64,000 bases of DNA from Cliona cf. orientalis (GCA_963930775.1 OZ005696.1:1674001-1738000); one strand, 5' to 3'. Numbered from the stretch's first letter, positions 41,201 through 56,902 are shown. Made by a program: numbers and translations. Notes: a model not told the origin generated them from the sequence alone.

Positions 41201-44200
41201 AACAAGCCATGTACAATAACATCGTATAGCAGGAAAATTTCGAGGGAGAAAGTTTTCACGGATCGGTAGGAAGGGAGCATTTCGTGGAGAAAACTTTCAC
41301 GGAATGTTAAACTGATCGCATAGACGAGTGTGGCATGCCTAAAAATTAATTTTATGGAGAAAACTTTCGTGGGTGGCTGTACATGAAATTGCGAAATTCA
41401 TAAATATTTTCTTCCTTGAAAATTTCCTGCTATACATTAATATATCCGTAGACTGTCTACATGGAGTGTGTATGTATGTGTGTGTGGGGGGGGGGGGGGA
41501 ACCAAGAGTCTAATTTCCTCTCTCTGTTTGGGAATTTTTTTCTGTTGTTGTGTATTGCTTTGAATGGAGCTATACTGTTTCAGTTTTCTTTAGGGTCACT
41601 GGACGGGGTGGACTTCCACAACCTGTGTTTGAATCTAGTTTGCTTGTAGTGTACATAATTATCAATAGAGCTCTGAAGCTAATTACCTCTGTTTGAAGTT
41701 GGGAGTTTTTTCTTCAATTAATGTGCAGGGATACCCTACCTAACTATACTGAAATTATGTTTGCTAATTAATTTTGTTGAATACCGTAGAGCGGGAAATT
41801 TTCGAGGGAGAAAACTTTCGCGGATTGGTAGGAAAGGAACATTTCGCGGAGAAAACTTTCGCGGAATGTTAAAATTGGTCGCATAATGGGTGTGGCATGC
41901 CTAGAATTTCGTGGAGAAGACGTTTGTGGATGGCTGAAAAATCGTGAAATTCGTGAAAGTTTTCTCCCTCGAAACTTTCCCGCTATACGGTAGATTTGGG
42001 AATCTTGCTCCATTACAATTACCAATTACCTTGAGAGAAGCCCTTTCAGACAGACTCGATTTAGCCCAGGCCTGCCTCCCATTCAATTACAGCTATAACT
42101 AGGGAAATGCACAGCATTGTGGGGCGAGCCTGAGCGACAGTGATCATGCACAGTGATTTATGTTGCGCCATGCCCTTGAACTATAGGCTGCATGCATGAT
42201 GCACGCTCGTAGACTGGCCTCTATCTCTTCTGTCGACTCTGTGGCTAGTAAATTCTGTCTCTTACAGCTTTTGAGCTGAGGCTCCGATTGACAACGAACT
42301 CTGTTTTGCTCTTGCCACCTACCCTCTGAAGCCTCATTTCTGCTGGTTTATGCTTTGTTCAGCGTTCATAGCGCGAGCGATCAGAGGCTGAATGTAAATT
42401 TGCAAGTCGTTGAATTAGAGCAGCATATATACGGAATGATGGACGTTGGGCGGGGCGTAACTAAGGACCGACGTACCATATATATATATATATATATACA
42501 TATATCTATCCCATTCGCACAGTTCATACCCGTTTATGTGGGGCTCGCTCAGGCTCGCCCCAATTATTTTGAACCTATATATATTTCGCTATTAATTCTG
42601 CTTTGTCCATCAAACGTACATGACGTTGTAGGTAATACTATTATAGGAAGCTTTTGAAGATAGAATCAGCTTAGTAAATTATGGTGGTGATAAAGGGACC
42701 TCGGAATTTCCTTTTTAGATCGATCTAGATCCCATGATGTGACATGGATGTTTGAGTGGTTTATACATGTACTCTATAGCTTGAGTGCATGGAATTTCAG
42801 TCACCATAATATTATATCATTGCATCAATTCCTCAATCTCGTTCTGTAGTGTTTATCATAATTCCAGAATACAAGTTCTCAATCAAAACTAACACTAACA
42901 GATTTTGGGGTGCATGCTTGGGAGGGTTTACAGCACCTGTCCCAAAATGTCCATGCACCTATGATAACATTGCAGCTTGCCAGGAACGGGACTTGTATAA
43001 TAATATAATATAGTGTATTGGAAATTATCTGTCTCTTAAGATGTTTCTGTGTCCTGTACAATGTCCTACCAGTGTTGACTGGGTAGTTGTGGATAGTTGG
43101 TCCAACAACTGCCCATGCACATGATGTAGCTTTTTTAATGGAACAGGACAGGACTGCATGTCCTCATGTTTGTCTGTCTCTCTCTCACTCACTCTCTCTC
43201 TCACTCGCTCTCTTCTCCCCCCACCCCTTCCCCCTCTCTCTCTCCCTCCCTCTCTCTTTCCCCCCTTCCCTCTCTCTCTCTCTCTCTCTCCCTCCCCCTT
43301 CATCTATAGGTGAAGGTGCTATATGTTCGTAACCTAATGCTGGCCACTACTGAGGCACAGATAGAGGAGGCCTTCTCAGTCCATGCACCAGTTGAAAGAG
43401 TCAAGAAAATCAAGGACTACGCTTTTGTCCATTTTGGAACGAAGCAAAATGCTCACATGGCTATGCAGGCCATGAATGGTACAGTGTTAGTTTAGTGTAT
43501 TGTACTCCCTTGGGAAGCATATTGAGCCTCTGGGTGGACGCTATAATATGATTTGTGGGTATTTTCTGTACTTGAGTGTAGTATTCCAGCTGGTAGGTCA
43601 TGGTTGCTGTCAGGTTTTAGCGCTCTTCTTGCTGGAGGGGACTTGGAACAAGCCAAGACACAGTGCTGCATGGGGCTTTTGGCATGCAGAGAGTGAGTGC
43701 CTCAGGTTTCTTTTTTACATCCACAATGGCAGGGGATTGGCTGTCTCTGAGCCATAATATTAGCTATAGCTAAAGGACTCCATAGCTATAATATTATACA
43801 CTGTTGTAACTTTGATTGCCGAGCAGTGCTAAAGCATAGGTACTGACTAGATATCCATGACCCTTAGGGTCAGAAGTTAATACAACGAGTTTTTAGTCTT
43901 GTGTTGCATTGTCTTTCTCTTCAAAATTTTATGAGTAGATAGATATTTTTAATATGTAAAGTACGAAATTTTGAATTTGAGCATTCAATTTGGTGTATAT
44001 CCTGCAGGCACAGTTCTAGATGGTGCTCAGATAGAGGTTACCCTGGCCAAACCAGTAGACAAGGATTCGTACATGCGAAGTCCAAAGTACAACCGTCAAA
44101 TGAGTGTGCCTGCTTTCTACGTTCCAGTTGACCAGTTTGGATCCATCGTACCCTTCTACCCCAGCTACTACTCTCCTCCAAAGTGAGCTGGACCAGGAGA

Positions 44201-47200
44201 GAGAGAGGAAGGGAGGGAGATGGAGGGAGAGAGAGGAAGAGAGAGATGTGTGTATGAGAGAGAGTGTGTATAGAGAGAGTCGTGGTGAGCTGCGCCTTCA
44301 TCTTAACTTGTACTAGATCTAGATCTTTTTCTGACCTCTCAGATATATTGCTACAAGCCACTGACCACCAGACCATCCTCCCATGGAAACATGCTGGCTT
44401 GGTGGTCTATCAGCACCTTCAGCTTAATTCCCACAGCAGGGGGGCCCACTTATTGTGTAGATAAGGTCTTACAAATTTCATAAGGGGGTGTCCACAAGTA
44501 TTACCCCCACACCACTTTTTTTGATGTTTTTTTGCCTTTCTTACATGCAGATACATGTTGAGAAACAGTATGGGAGCCTGTGCTATGGTTCGTATGGGTC
44601 GAGGAGCTCGCGGTGGCCGCATTGCTCGTGGAGTTGGGGGAGGAGTAGGAGGAGCCATTGCAGGAACTGGCGGCGGCGCTGCGGGGTACTACCCTGCCGT
44701 GGGGGCCACTGCTACTCCCCCTGCGGCTGCCATGTCCTTCACCAGCCCCCCTCAGCCGCGCTTCATCTATCAGGCCAATCCAACTCTAGCCGCCGCTTCA
44801 CCCGTCGCCGCTGCAGCCACAGCTTCCCCTCAGTTTTATCCAGCTACTCCGACTGCAGCCTATTTTGATGCAGCACCACCAAAGAGGCCCGGTGAAGAAC
44901 AACAGTTGAATATGCCCCCTGGTGCAGCTACAGCAACAGCGGCACTGGTGGAGGTACCCACTGCTCATCCTGGTGCAAGTATGGCTGCTGTCAAGGCAAC
45001 AAAGAATAGTGTACAGGTGGGTATAGTAGCTGATAATCATGATTCATCAAAGCTATATGTATGATTTAGCATTAATTCTGAGGAATATAGCAATATTTTT
45101 GGTTACTCGGATGAGTCATGCCCTTGAAGGATAAGTGGTATTTCTTCATGATTATAGGGTTAAAAATGTACCCCCCACTACTTTGGATCATGGTTTATTC
45201 AGTAATCTCGTGTAGCCAGGTAGACTCCTTGCTATTTCCTCGTTATTGCATACTTGCTTGAAATCTTGGAAGTGCAGGCATCCTGCAGGTTTGCACCAAT
45301 ACAGAGCTTTTTGCAAGGTTTGACAGTCTTCTGACAAGCGTGACTGACTGTTCCTATTTGCCTGATCTGTGTATTTAGCTACCCTCATGAAGCCTTGCTA
45401 AGACGTAATTTGCAACTCTGTGTGTATACAATGTCATACACTTGCAATATCCTGCAGTAGTAAAACCAATTGCATCATCTTAATTCTGGTTAATTTCTAA
45501 CCTGCAGATTTTGGAGGATATTTGCCAGAAGAGCAACTGGGGGCAGCCCATCTTTACCCTCCATTCCACCACTGCCAACACAACTGATGAAGAGGCCCTT
45601 TATCTCTACAAAGTCATGGTGCCCGGGCTAAGCATGACCTACATCCCAGCCAAGCTCACACGAAACATCGAGGAGGCTAAGGTCATCGCTGCAGACTACT
45701 CACTGGTGCAGCTAGGATACCCCATGGAAGGTAGCTGGTTTAGTGTACTATTATAATATGCTGTACATGTATGACACGCCTCGAGCCAAATATTATTAGC
45801 ATATATAGCTGTTTGATAGCTGTATCCTTTACTTTGGGTACTACTAGTTCATGCATGGATAGAGGAGCTATTTCTGGCATGTTCAAGTTCCTTTTCGAGA
45901 TCAGCACTATAGTCAATAATATTCTATGGGAAGTGGCTGCAAGATTTTCTTGGTTAAGCTTCTGTAACTCCAGCACATGTACTGCAGGAAGAAGGATTTT
46001 TATATATGAGCAGGTTATCATCTAGCGCTTTGGGTGTTGGGGGGATTAATGGTATTATGGTATAGCATTGCTGATGGATGGTATAGTGTCATTGATGGAA
46101 ATAGTGTGTTTGCCAATGAATTGCTTTCAGTAAAATTAATTGTCAGGGTGTTCTTATAACATTAATGTTGCACAGGTCACTTCATCGTTTGGGCATACAT
46201 TATTTGCATGATTTAGGGATCTGTGTCTCGAGTGCGATGCCCTGCTCTAGATTTTCCTTGATGCCTGAGAGTTAAGAATCCTTTTTTCAGGCAAAAATGC
46301 ATGTTGGGCAAGAAGCTAGACAAATTTCAAAGTGAAGTTGAAAATAGTCCAGGCAAGGACCTTTTGTGTGAATTATAATCGAATCGGACACTTTTTCCAA
46401 TTGAGCTAGTGGTCCTGATTAATTGTACAATGGCTGCAGGGTCGTGCTTACACCGTCTCAATAGCTGTTGATTCTGTTTGGAAAAAAATGTTGTTTTTTG
46501 AAGATTAGTGCTGATAATTGAGGCAAACCATAGATGTTGTTGACAGGGACTCCTCTCATTTTTGTAGTAGATCCTATCTAGATAGGCTGAAACAAGCCAG
46601 TTGTGGCAAAAAGCCTGGATACAACATGTCAGAATTAAAGCCCCTAGCTATACGTTTCAACCATGAAGATGTTCAAGAAGGCTATATTATTAAACATCCA
46701 GCCTGCCTTTGACGAGGGTGAATGTTGGTCGAAAATTGTAAGAGAAGAAAACGTGCTCCACTCGAGCTTCTACATAATAGTTAGACACCGAGGACAAGGG
46801 ATCTACAGTATTTAGCTAGCATCCCAATGGCCCCAAGCTGTGACACCTGAGCGTTGCGAGGGTGTTGCTAAGGGGACAGAGGGATGCTAAATACTGTGGA
46901 TCTCATTGGCGGAGGTGAGCTAAGTTATTTAGAACTGTTGCTATAGTAATACAGCTATTTGCCTTGGAGCTCTCGTATACCGTGGATCCTATTGGCCAAA
47001 ATTTACAAGTAACTAAGTAAAACCTACAAGTAACTAAGCTACTTAGTTACCGCCTATTGACCAATCAGGTTACAGGAAATTGGTAGTAAAATTCTAAAAT
47101 ACGTTGTTACAGTATGGTGCCTTTGAGCATGTCATTTGTTTTATGTCTTTGTTTGCCGAGAAATATATTGGATTCCTGCCATGGAGTAACCCCATATTGG

Positions 47201-48149
47201 TTGGGCAGTGACATCCATTGAAAAATAGGCTTTATCCCTTTGGTAGAACAAACCATGTACGTTTGGTAAGTGAGCTCGGAGACCCTGATCCTAACAGTGA
47301 GGTGTGGGAGAGTGTCCCCTCTTAGCCTGAGGACTCTGACTGGAGAGAATGTTTGACTTTGTGGATAAACAGTATTTTTGTGAGGAGGAGTGTAGCTATA
47401 GCCTAGATTCTGCAGTGATGTAGGATACTGAAAATGAAATGATGTGGACAAGGGTAAACATTTGGAAGTAGTAAGGCTCCAAGGCTGAATGTTTTCATGC
47501 GTCTATTGGCTCCTAGGAATTTCCTAGTCCATCAGGTATTCAAAGAATCTACATGTACTAGAGAGTCCCTTTCAGACTGAAATGATATCAGGGATGTAAT
47601 CGATTGCCAGTAATAGTGGCGCAATAGTTTCGCAATAATATCATGCACATTATGGGGTATTGCAGATGTGCTATATAGATCTAGGTAGCTATGTAGCCCA
47701 GTGTGGATATTCAACAGGTTGTACTTAATTGGATTTATGGGTGTCGCGCCTTTCTCCTATGATAACATGGGTCAAGTCTGTATCCAGCCAGCATAGCCAG
47801 CTTCGAAAACACGAACCTTTATTCACTAACCTGTCATTTTCTCTCTCTCTCTCTCTCCCTCCCTCCCTCCCTCCTCCCAGCTGCTGCTACTGGCTATAGT
47901 CCAGCTGCTAGACCTCTCCACTTTCCTCCAGAGATTCCCATGTGTGCAGCCAACTTTGTAGCAGTGCAGAGCTCTCCCAAGCCTGCCCCTTGGGCCACCC
48001 TTGGAACTGTCGATCCAGCTACAGCCGCTGCAGCCGCGACCGCCGCTGCAATTTACCCTGGAGCCCAAGCCTACACTCCAGAGAATCCTTTCCCAGCTCC
48101 TCAGGGATATGTCCCCCATCCCCAGGAGTATTACCAACAAGGCTACTAA
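38241..48149 (+). CDS. A1CF/RBM46/RBM47-like RNA-binding protein (8 exons, 792 aa)
   Basis: Exons: 38241-38566, 38799-39300, 39899-40147, 43310-43478, 44008-44182, 44551-45016, 45508-45730, 47881-48149. All are GT-AG with consistent phases. RRM1 about 185-262 (RNP2 VFVGKI, RNP1 RGYAFVVF), RRM2 about 263-345 ([14 protein letters not shown]), RRM3 about 361-432 (LYVRNL; DYAFVHF). An Arg/Gly segment follows ([12 protein letters not shown]), then Ala/Pro-rich sequence, then a dsRBD-like domain about 630-703 ([20 protein letters not shown]) and an Ala/Tyr-rich end. [20 protein letters not shown] and [20 protein letters not shown] are near-diagnostic of the A1CF/RBM46/RBM47/SYNCRIP group, and the dsRBD points to A1CF/RBM46. 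These proteins bind AU-rich mRNA, regulate splicing and stability, and in vertebrates serve as cofactors of APOBEC1 editing. The N-terminal 108 aa are Ser-rich and disordered. Orthology to one vertebrate paralog cannot be decided. Confidence 0.88.
39301..39576 (+). repeat. Three tandem intronic repeats carrying the splice donor
   Basis: Units of about 90-93 bases start at 39301, 39391 and 39484, each with gtacttggaaataatt at the start and gtcagtgataaggcgccaa ... catacttgacactag at the end. Each gtacttgg is preceded by agaag, so the exon 2 5' splice site and its last exonic bases are triplicated. Confidence 0.92.
41229..41435. mobile_element. MITE-like element, family C copy 1
   Basis: Terminal inverted repeats agcaggaaaatttcgaggga and the matching ttccttgaaaatttcctgct. 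The inside contains repeated gagaaaactttc(a/g)(c/t)gg motifs. It lies in the 3.1-kb intron 3 of the A1CF-like gene. Diverged relative to 41785-41992. Confidence 0.8.
41785..41992. mobile_element. MITE-like element, family C copy 2
   Basis: Near-perfect terminal inverted repeats: taccgtagagcgggaaattt on the left, aactttcccgctatacggta on the right. About 208 bases with internal gagaaaactttcgcgga repeats, no coding capacity, same orientation as copy 1 only 350 bases away. Confidence 0.85.
43172..43300 (+). repeat. C/T-rich tract before A1CF-like exon 4
   Basis: An imperfect (CT)n with C-runs that ends a few bases before the acceptor (catctatag, exon from 43310). Confidence 0.93.
46798..46905. 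repeat. Inverted repeat, about 105 bp
   Basis: gatctacagtatttagctagcatccc and gggatgctaaatactgtggatc are reverse complements apart from a 4-base gap, with a loop that includes ggtgttgctaagggg. It lies in intron 7 of the A1CF-like gene. Likely a fold-back element. Confidence 0.65.
47841..47878 (+). repeat. (CT)n/(CCCT)n tract before last A1CF-like exon
   Basis: Runs straight into the acceptor ctcccag at 47874-47880. Confidence 0.93.
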
Positions 48150-50519
48150 CTGGACTGGAGATTACAAATGGACTGCATATGGACTGGATTGGACCTTGAA
48201 TTATATCAAGCGTTTGTTGGATAGGGTTGGGAAAGGATTGTCATAGTATTATTTTCGTAGGAGTTCTCATAGGGTGAATTTCGTCAAATTGTGAACAATT
48301 GATCGAATTGTCACTGAGAATTGAACCAAATTCCAATCTATTTTCACCAAGTTGAGGGTTGGCAACCTCATGGTTTTTAGGAGCAAAATTTTACAAAATT
48401 TAATGAGAGTTCTAAATCATCAAAATCTGTTGTATTTTGTTGCTGTCTCACTTGCTCGCTTCATTCTGTTATATACCCATACAGTTTTAGTTTTTCAGTG
48501 TTCATTATTCAGTGTGTGTGTCTATCTGTTGTCATAATCATAAAACTTAACACAAAAAAAAACCAACTGCAACTCTTAAACATTGTTATCTGTCACCTCC
48601 TCTCGTATCATTGTGTTTCAAGTCTGTCCCTGGCATGCTGCATACATGCATGCAGTCTGCATGTGTTGAAAGTGTTTGTCGTTCCTCCCAGCCTCCATTT
48701 GTTGCTATTTACTCCCCTGCCACTATGTGCAGTTTAAACCATCTCCTCTGCCTTATATTTATTGGTACTGTTACTATTATTATTAGTATTATTATTATTA
48801 TTGTGTTATTAACTCACTCTCGCTCAGACTTATTGCCTCTCTAAAGAATATCTATATATAGTTATTGTATCCTTTTTAATATAGCCATAATATTGCTATT
48901 CTCAGTCTGTCTGTAACAATAGTTTCACCACTTCACAAAATGTCACAGTCTATTTCGTGCACGTAGCGACAGTGTCCTGAATTATTGTACTTGGAACTTT
49001 TAACCACCTTTTGTTCAGGCTGTCGTTCATGAGCTACAGTTCTCTGTGATATTTAATTTATTATCCTTCTAAATGTCACCAGAAGTATGCTTTGTGTCTC
49101 TCCCTCCTTCAAACTCTCAACTTTGTGCTTCATGTGGAATTGGTATTCTGTCTGTACTAAAGTTAATATTATGGACTTTGCTGTGTGGTGCTTATGCTTT
49201 GTGTCTTAAAGTACACTAGTCGGAACTCCTATTGCTTCACCTTTGTTTTTGTGCTACCCTTACTACAGTAACTCAGTTGTGTGTTGTATTATTATAGTAT
49301 AGCTATAATATTATTAGGTTGTGTGCTTGCACACTAATTTATACTGCATATAATATGTCTAATGTGTATGTACTGTACTGGATACTGTTCTTTAAAAAAA
49401 TTATACAGTCACTTTGAAAAGATTGATCTGGAATTCCAGAAATAGTGAATGACATTGTATAAAATATTGTACGTACCGCCGTGCTTGGGAAATAGGCTCT
49501 AGCTGATTAATTCAGAAGAGATAGTGGCGTGGGTCACACCAACTTGAATTGAAGACAGCTAGGGTGTGGTGGTTTCAGGAGTGATCTAATTCATTAATTA
49601 GGCACTCTTATGGTGTCGCACTATAGCTAGTCAGTTTGACAACACTGGACATACAGTACAGCTAGTATGCAAGGCTATATGGGCATTTACAAATTGCAAC
49701 ACACCACAGAGGCACAAGATAAAGGTGAAGCAATAGCAGTTCCAACTATAGTATAATATTATTATAGCTAGAGCAAGAACCACAATGTCATTGAAGTCCA
49801 TAATAATTACAGTAGATGTGTCATGGAGCAGTAATTTGAGCTGGAGTCAATCAGTTTCTGTGATTAAATTTAATCATACGCACTGCCACTGGCCATGGGT
49901 TATCGATCCCTTGACACCATTGGATCAGCTAGCCATAATTTAGTGAGAGATTGGGTTAGCCTCGTCCCCAGGCCCTTGATCAATCTCTCAGTCTACGGTC
50001 CTCTTCAAAGTTGCAACATTGAAAGCTGGGAGATTGAGAGAGTCCCTGGGGACAAGGATAGGATTGGGCTATCAGATTCATTACTGCAGGTAGCATATAA
50101 TAAGCCGAGGTTCTTAGCTTTGAGTTTGCCAGTGAGCAGTTTTGAAAAAAAAAGGAGTCATTGTAGAGTCCATAATGATAATAGTCATGCAAGATATTTA
50201 TTTTTGAGGCATTTGAAACTTTTTATTCCTTCAGACAATGTATACAAGTAGCTATAGCGACATGACATTAAACTTAATGACCAAGTAGATATAATATCTG
50301 CGATAAAAATATGGTTTGCTTAGTTAAGGTGACAGCATGCATGATAGATGAAGTGCAAAGAAGGGAATTAGTGCAAATGACAGGGGCTGGCCAGCATGAT
50401 TAATTACATCCACAAAAATAATTCTCTGTATAGAAGCATTCATGAAGGCACACAAGCAAATTAAGTTTTTTGGGTGACAATAAATTCATTAGTATGCTCA
50501 GCATAGTTCTTGCAGATAT
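48150..50519. other. 3' UTR and intergenic region
   Basis: Tail-to-tail interval between the A1CF-like gene and the minus-strand gene ending at 50520. The first about 1.2 kb is T-rich and probably 3' UTR (inference). A hairpin lies at 49958-50057. No ORF with family similarity was found. Confidence 0.5.
49958..50057. repeat. Inverted repeat, hairpin family E copy 2
   Basis: Arms tcgtccccaggcccttgatcaatctctcag and the matching gctgggagattgagagagtccctggggacaa surround a loop with caacattgaaa. About 100 bases, non-coding. Related to 37305-37360. Confidence 0.7.
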
Positions 50520-53529
<3,010 letters not shown>

Positions 53530-53717
53530 TTCTAATACAGTTCTCCTTGCCTGAACTCTCTCGGCGCCGTATGCGCAAGCGCAGCTTGTGTAGAACATAA
53601 ATTTCCCGCCAAAATTTCTGAGCATGCGCAACATGCACAGCCGCCACTCCCTGGCCTAATGACAGTCATAGATCTAGATGCAGATAAGTGGGTGTGTCGC
53701 TACGCTCTCCTAAAGAA
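53530..53717. promoter_or_regulatory. Divergent promoter with NRF1-like and E2F-like sites
   Basis: 188 bp between opposite start codons. tatgcgcaagcgcag (53570-53584) resembles an NRF1 site. ttcccgccaaaatttctgagcatgcgca (53602-53630, given in two parts: ttcccgcc, then aaatttctgagcatgcgca) recurs upstream of the second CARD gene at 57313-57340. gtgggtgtgt lies 31 bases before the ATG. Factor names are inferred from motif shape only. Confidence 0.55.
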
Positions 53718-55505
53718 ATGGCAGCAGTGTTCAAACAGAATAAGGCAAAAGTTGAGGCATACTTTGCCAAACAAGACTTGGCTGCTATCCTCCCTAAACT
53801 CCGCTCAAAACATCTGATTTCCACAATCGAGGAAGATCGAATCAATTCAGCTGAGTCAAGCAAAAGAGCAAATACTTTGACAAATATCCTTGAGAGAAAA
53901 ATTGTAAACAATCCTGATCTGCTTCAGAACTTAAAACAATTCCTAGGACCATCATTAAATTTTGAAGACTTCAGCCAATTGCAAGCTATAACAATCCCAG
54001 ATCAGACAAGGCGTAGATCAGCCACAAGTCCTCAAACCCCGCAGCAACATTTAATGTTTGAAGCATTTGATCCATGGTCAGATTTTCCTACACCTATTAG
54101 TCCTTTCACAGTATCACACCCAAGTGGTTATTACCCTAGACAACCAGTTCAAGTACACCAACAGTATGGCTGGCATAGTCTGACAACAGGAAATGTCAGC
54201 TATTATGATGTTGATCAGGCTCCTTATCATAGGTATACTGCTTCATACAGTGGGTCCAGTAAGACTAGTTCCGCTGGATTGCATACTAGTCAGAAACGAT
54301 CAACAAAATCAAGAAGTTCACATCTGATACATGATCAGGAAATTCCAAAACTACCGGGGGTAACATTAAGCGGGCACACACCATCATCAATTGGAGCCGC
54401 AGAAGAGTGTACACCAGTATCAGAGACTAAATCATCAGTTTCCACAAGCAAATCCAAACAGCAGCCATCACAAGACTTGGTGCAATATAGTGATTCAGAA
54501 GCATTTCCTGGTATTGATTTTTCGTCTTACAGATCACATCGAACGGTAGATCACAGGGGCCATACAATCAGGGGTGAAGGAGTGCAGCTTAGAATACCTC
54601 CTTATGCCATTGAGGAAGGAACTTTTCTCAACATATCTCTTCAAGGGTGCATAAGTGGACCATTCTGTCTGCCAGAAGGTATACAGCTGGCTAGTCCTGT
54701 GTTTCTCATACAATGCACACCACAGTATCAGTTTCAAAGGGAACTCACATTGACCATACATCATTTTGTGCTGTTGCAAAATCGTGAACAATATGAGGAT
54801 ATGGTCTTACTCACAAGCCCAGAAATGAAAGTGGAGGATGAGGATTACACTTACTGGAAGCTTCACTTCAGTGATCAACTGAAATGTTTTCCACGTGCTT
54901 CTTATGGTGAAGTGGAGCTGACTCATTTTAGCTTCCTTTGTTTTGGCATTCGATTACGCCGAGGTAAGTCAATTACTTAGACTTTTTACGTACTATTATT
55001 AAATTTTAGCTCGTCCAGTATTGAGGTACCGAGTGAGTGCACATTTGCCGCGGTGTTTTATTTCACCATCATGTAGCACCATATACAGCATCACTATTTG
55101 CCATGAAGTATACACAGAGGTTTGAAGAGAAAATTAATCATGTTGATACTGGTACTATAATAGTATACAAATTCCAGAATCTGAAGAAATATATAGAAAG
55201 TACATATCCTGATCATCAGCAGTTGTTTCATTGCACTAGTGAAGTTATTAGTTCAGAAGATGTACATGGAGACGCTGTTGTGTTGGAACTTCCTGGATTA
55301 AAAGAAGTGGAGCAATTGGGATACATTTTGGAATCTGATAAAGAACCATGTTCAGTAAGTATGTTACATGAGAATAATATAGCTAGGTGTAGTACCCTAA
55401 ATAGCTAATAATTATTAATATTGACCCTCAAGATTCGTAAAGCAGCAGTGAACTTGCCGACCATGAGCAGGAAAGATAAGAAATATGCAAAGAGAGACAA
55501 TGAAG

Positions 55506-55860
55506 TAGCGATGTCCAACCTCCAAATTTCACTGATTTTTCCGCGGATTATCTTTTAGTGGAATATCAATGTTCGAGTATCAGAAGGTAGCTCTCCACGA
55601 GCTCTATCCAACGGTGCTTGTAACGTGTTCGTAGATAAAACCGTTACGTAGCCACGCCCACCTAAACTTTCCCCATAGAAACTTAATACAAACAAAAACG
55701 AAGCTAGCAGCGGTTCCGCGGAACCGATTTGCACGATTAAGGCGTCAGTAGATAGCTCATTTAGTGAGCTATCCAGCGCAAATTTTTCCGTGAGTGTACT
55801 CCTAGCCAGAGCTGAGATATTTTCGATTTACTGGAGGCCCTTGGAGGTTGGATATCGCTA
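55506..55860. mobile_element. 355-bp MITE-like insertion with 7-bp target duplication
   Basis: Ends are inverted repeats: tagcgatgtccaacctccaa at the left, ttggaggttggatatcgcta at the right (one mismatch). Flanks are AATGAAG at 55499-55505 and AATGAAG at 55861-55867, a perfect 7-bp target site duplication. The insert has no transposase. It lies inside a coding exon. Confidence 0.9.
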
Positions 55861-56147
55861 AATGAAGCTTACCCTCCAAGGATAGTTTTAACAATATCTG
55901 AGATGAAGCATTTGCTATTCAGATCTTCAGTGAAACAACTACATATTAAAGTTACAGGCATAGCTGAACAAAGCTCTGTCTGTCAAGGTTTCAATCTACC
56001 GATTCTTCATCGAATTAAGAGAGGTAGGATTATGCACATAGGATCTTTAATTAAGTTACCAAAATTATCCCATTGGTGCACCCTTGCAGAAACTGATCGA
56101 TCAATTTCTCTACAAGCAGCAGTTGATCTTCCAGGACCAGGTAAATT

Positions 56148-56502
56148 AACTAGAGCTCTGTAGAGCACATACCCCACGCCCTCTGTAGCCCCACTGTGCA
56201 ACACAGAGCTGTTTCATGACCTGACGACCCTTTCCAACACTGAGTTTGAGCATGCGCAGTCGCTAAAAGAGTGGGTGTGGTCGATAAACCACAGGCATGT
56301 TGAACAGAAAATGCACGATTTGTAGCACTAGTAAGTCTTTTTGAGCAATTCGAAGCCCGTACATACCATTTTTTCATCGATATCTATCGATTGGATGTGC
56401 TTATAGCACGCATAGAGGCCTAGAACTCGAAATCTGGCGATTTTCGTGCCGACTACGACAACGACAATTGCTTTACCCCTTGCGCATGCGCGCGGGGTAA
56501 TT
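56148..56502. mobile_element. Dispersed repeat family D, copy 2
   Basis: Partner of 29327-29700, here in the last intron of CARD gene 1, same orientation as the host gene in both cases. It contains gatatctatcgattgg, which the other copy lacks. It ends gcgcatgcgcgcggggtaatt. Confidence 0.75.
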
Positions 56503-56902
56503 AATGGCTAAAAGAATAAGACTATCCAATTTTTTCTTTACTGTAACATTGGCATTAGGAACTCAAGGGCCAACTATGCCAGAATTGTTACATTTTCAAC
56601 TTGCTGATGGAACTCATATCAACATCCCTAGAGAAGTGGGTACACACTACCATAGCTTTGGTACTCACCTCCTTCAAGATTCAACAGGGGCACACATTAA
56701 AGCATTGGCACAGAGTGAAGGACGCAATGCTGAGAACATCAACATTGAAATTCTTCGACAGTGGCTCAGTGGTGAGGGAATGGAAGAAAAAACATGGGGC
56801 ACGTTGGTGTCGGTGCTAGATAAGAGTGGAAAGGGGGAACTGGCAAAGAAAATACACAAAGTTAAACTATCTAGATCTAGATCTGACTCAGAGGCTAACT
56901 GA

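Larger units (their letters stand above)
53718..56902 (+). pseudogene. CARD-ZU5-UPA-Death gene 1, interrupted by an inserted element
   Basis: Exons: 53718-54963, 55077-55354, 55433-56023, 56090-56140, 56559-56902. CARD-like domain about 1-88 (LAAILPKLRSKHLIS, ANTLTNILERKI), Ser/Gln-rich linker, ZU5 about 258-413 (RGEGVQLRIPPYAI, SPVFLIQCTP, EVELTHFSFLCFG), UPA-like part across exons 2-3 (VVLELPGLKE, PPRIVLTI), Death domain in the last exon (IPREVGTHYHSFGTHLLQD, EILRQWLSG, TWGTLV). Exon 3 is split by a 355-bp element at 55506-55860 with target duplication AATGAAG. Reading into it gives a stop (ATCTTTTAG). Without the element and one target copy the whole CDS is in frame at 715 aa and matches gene 2 and gene 3. 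The architecture resembles PIDD/UNC5 tails (ZU5-UPA-DD) with a CARD in front, fitting a cytosolic apoptosis or immune adaptor. A truncated CARD-ZU5 product is possible. Confidence 0.8.

Noticed and set aside
43500..43757. 85-aa plus ORF after RRM3 exon
   Set aside because: Intronic. The A1CF-like reading frame joins 43478 to 44008 with good splice sites and matching phase.
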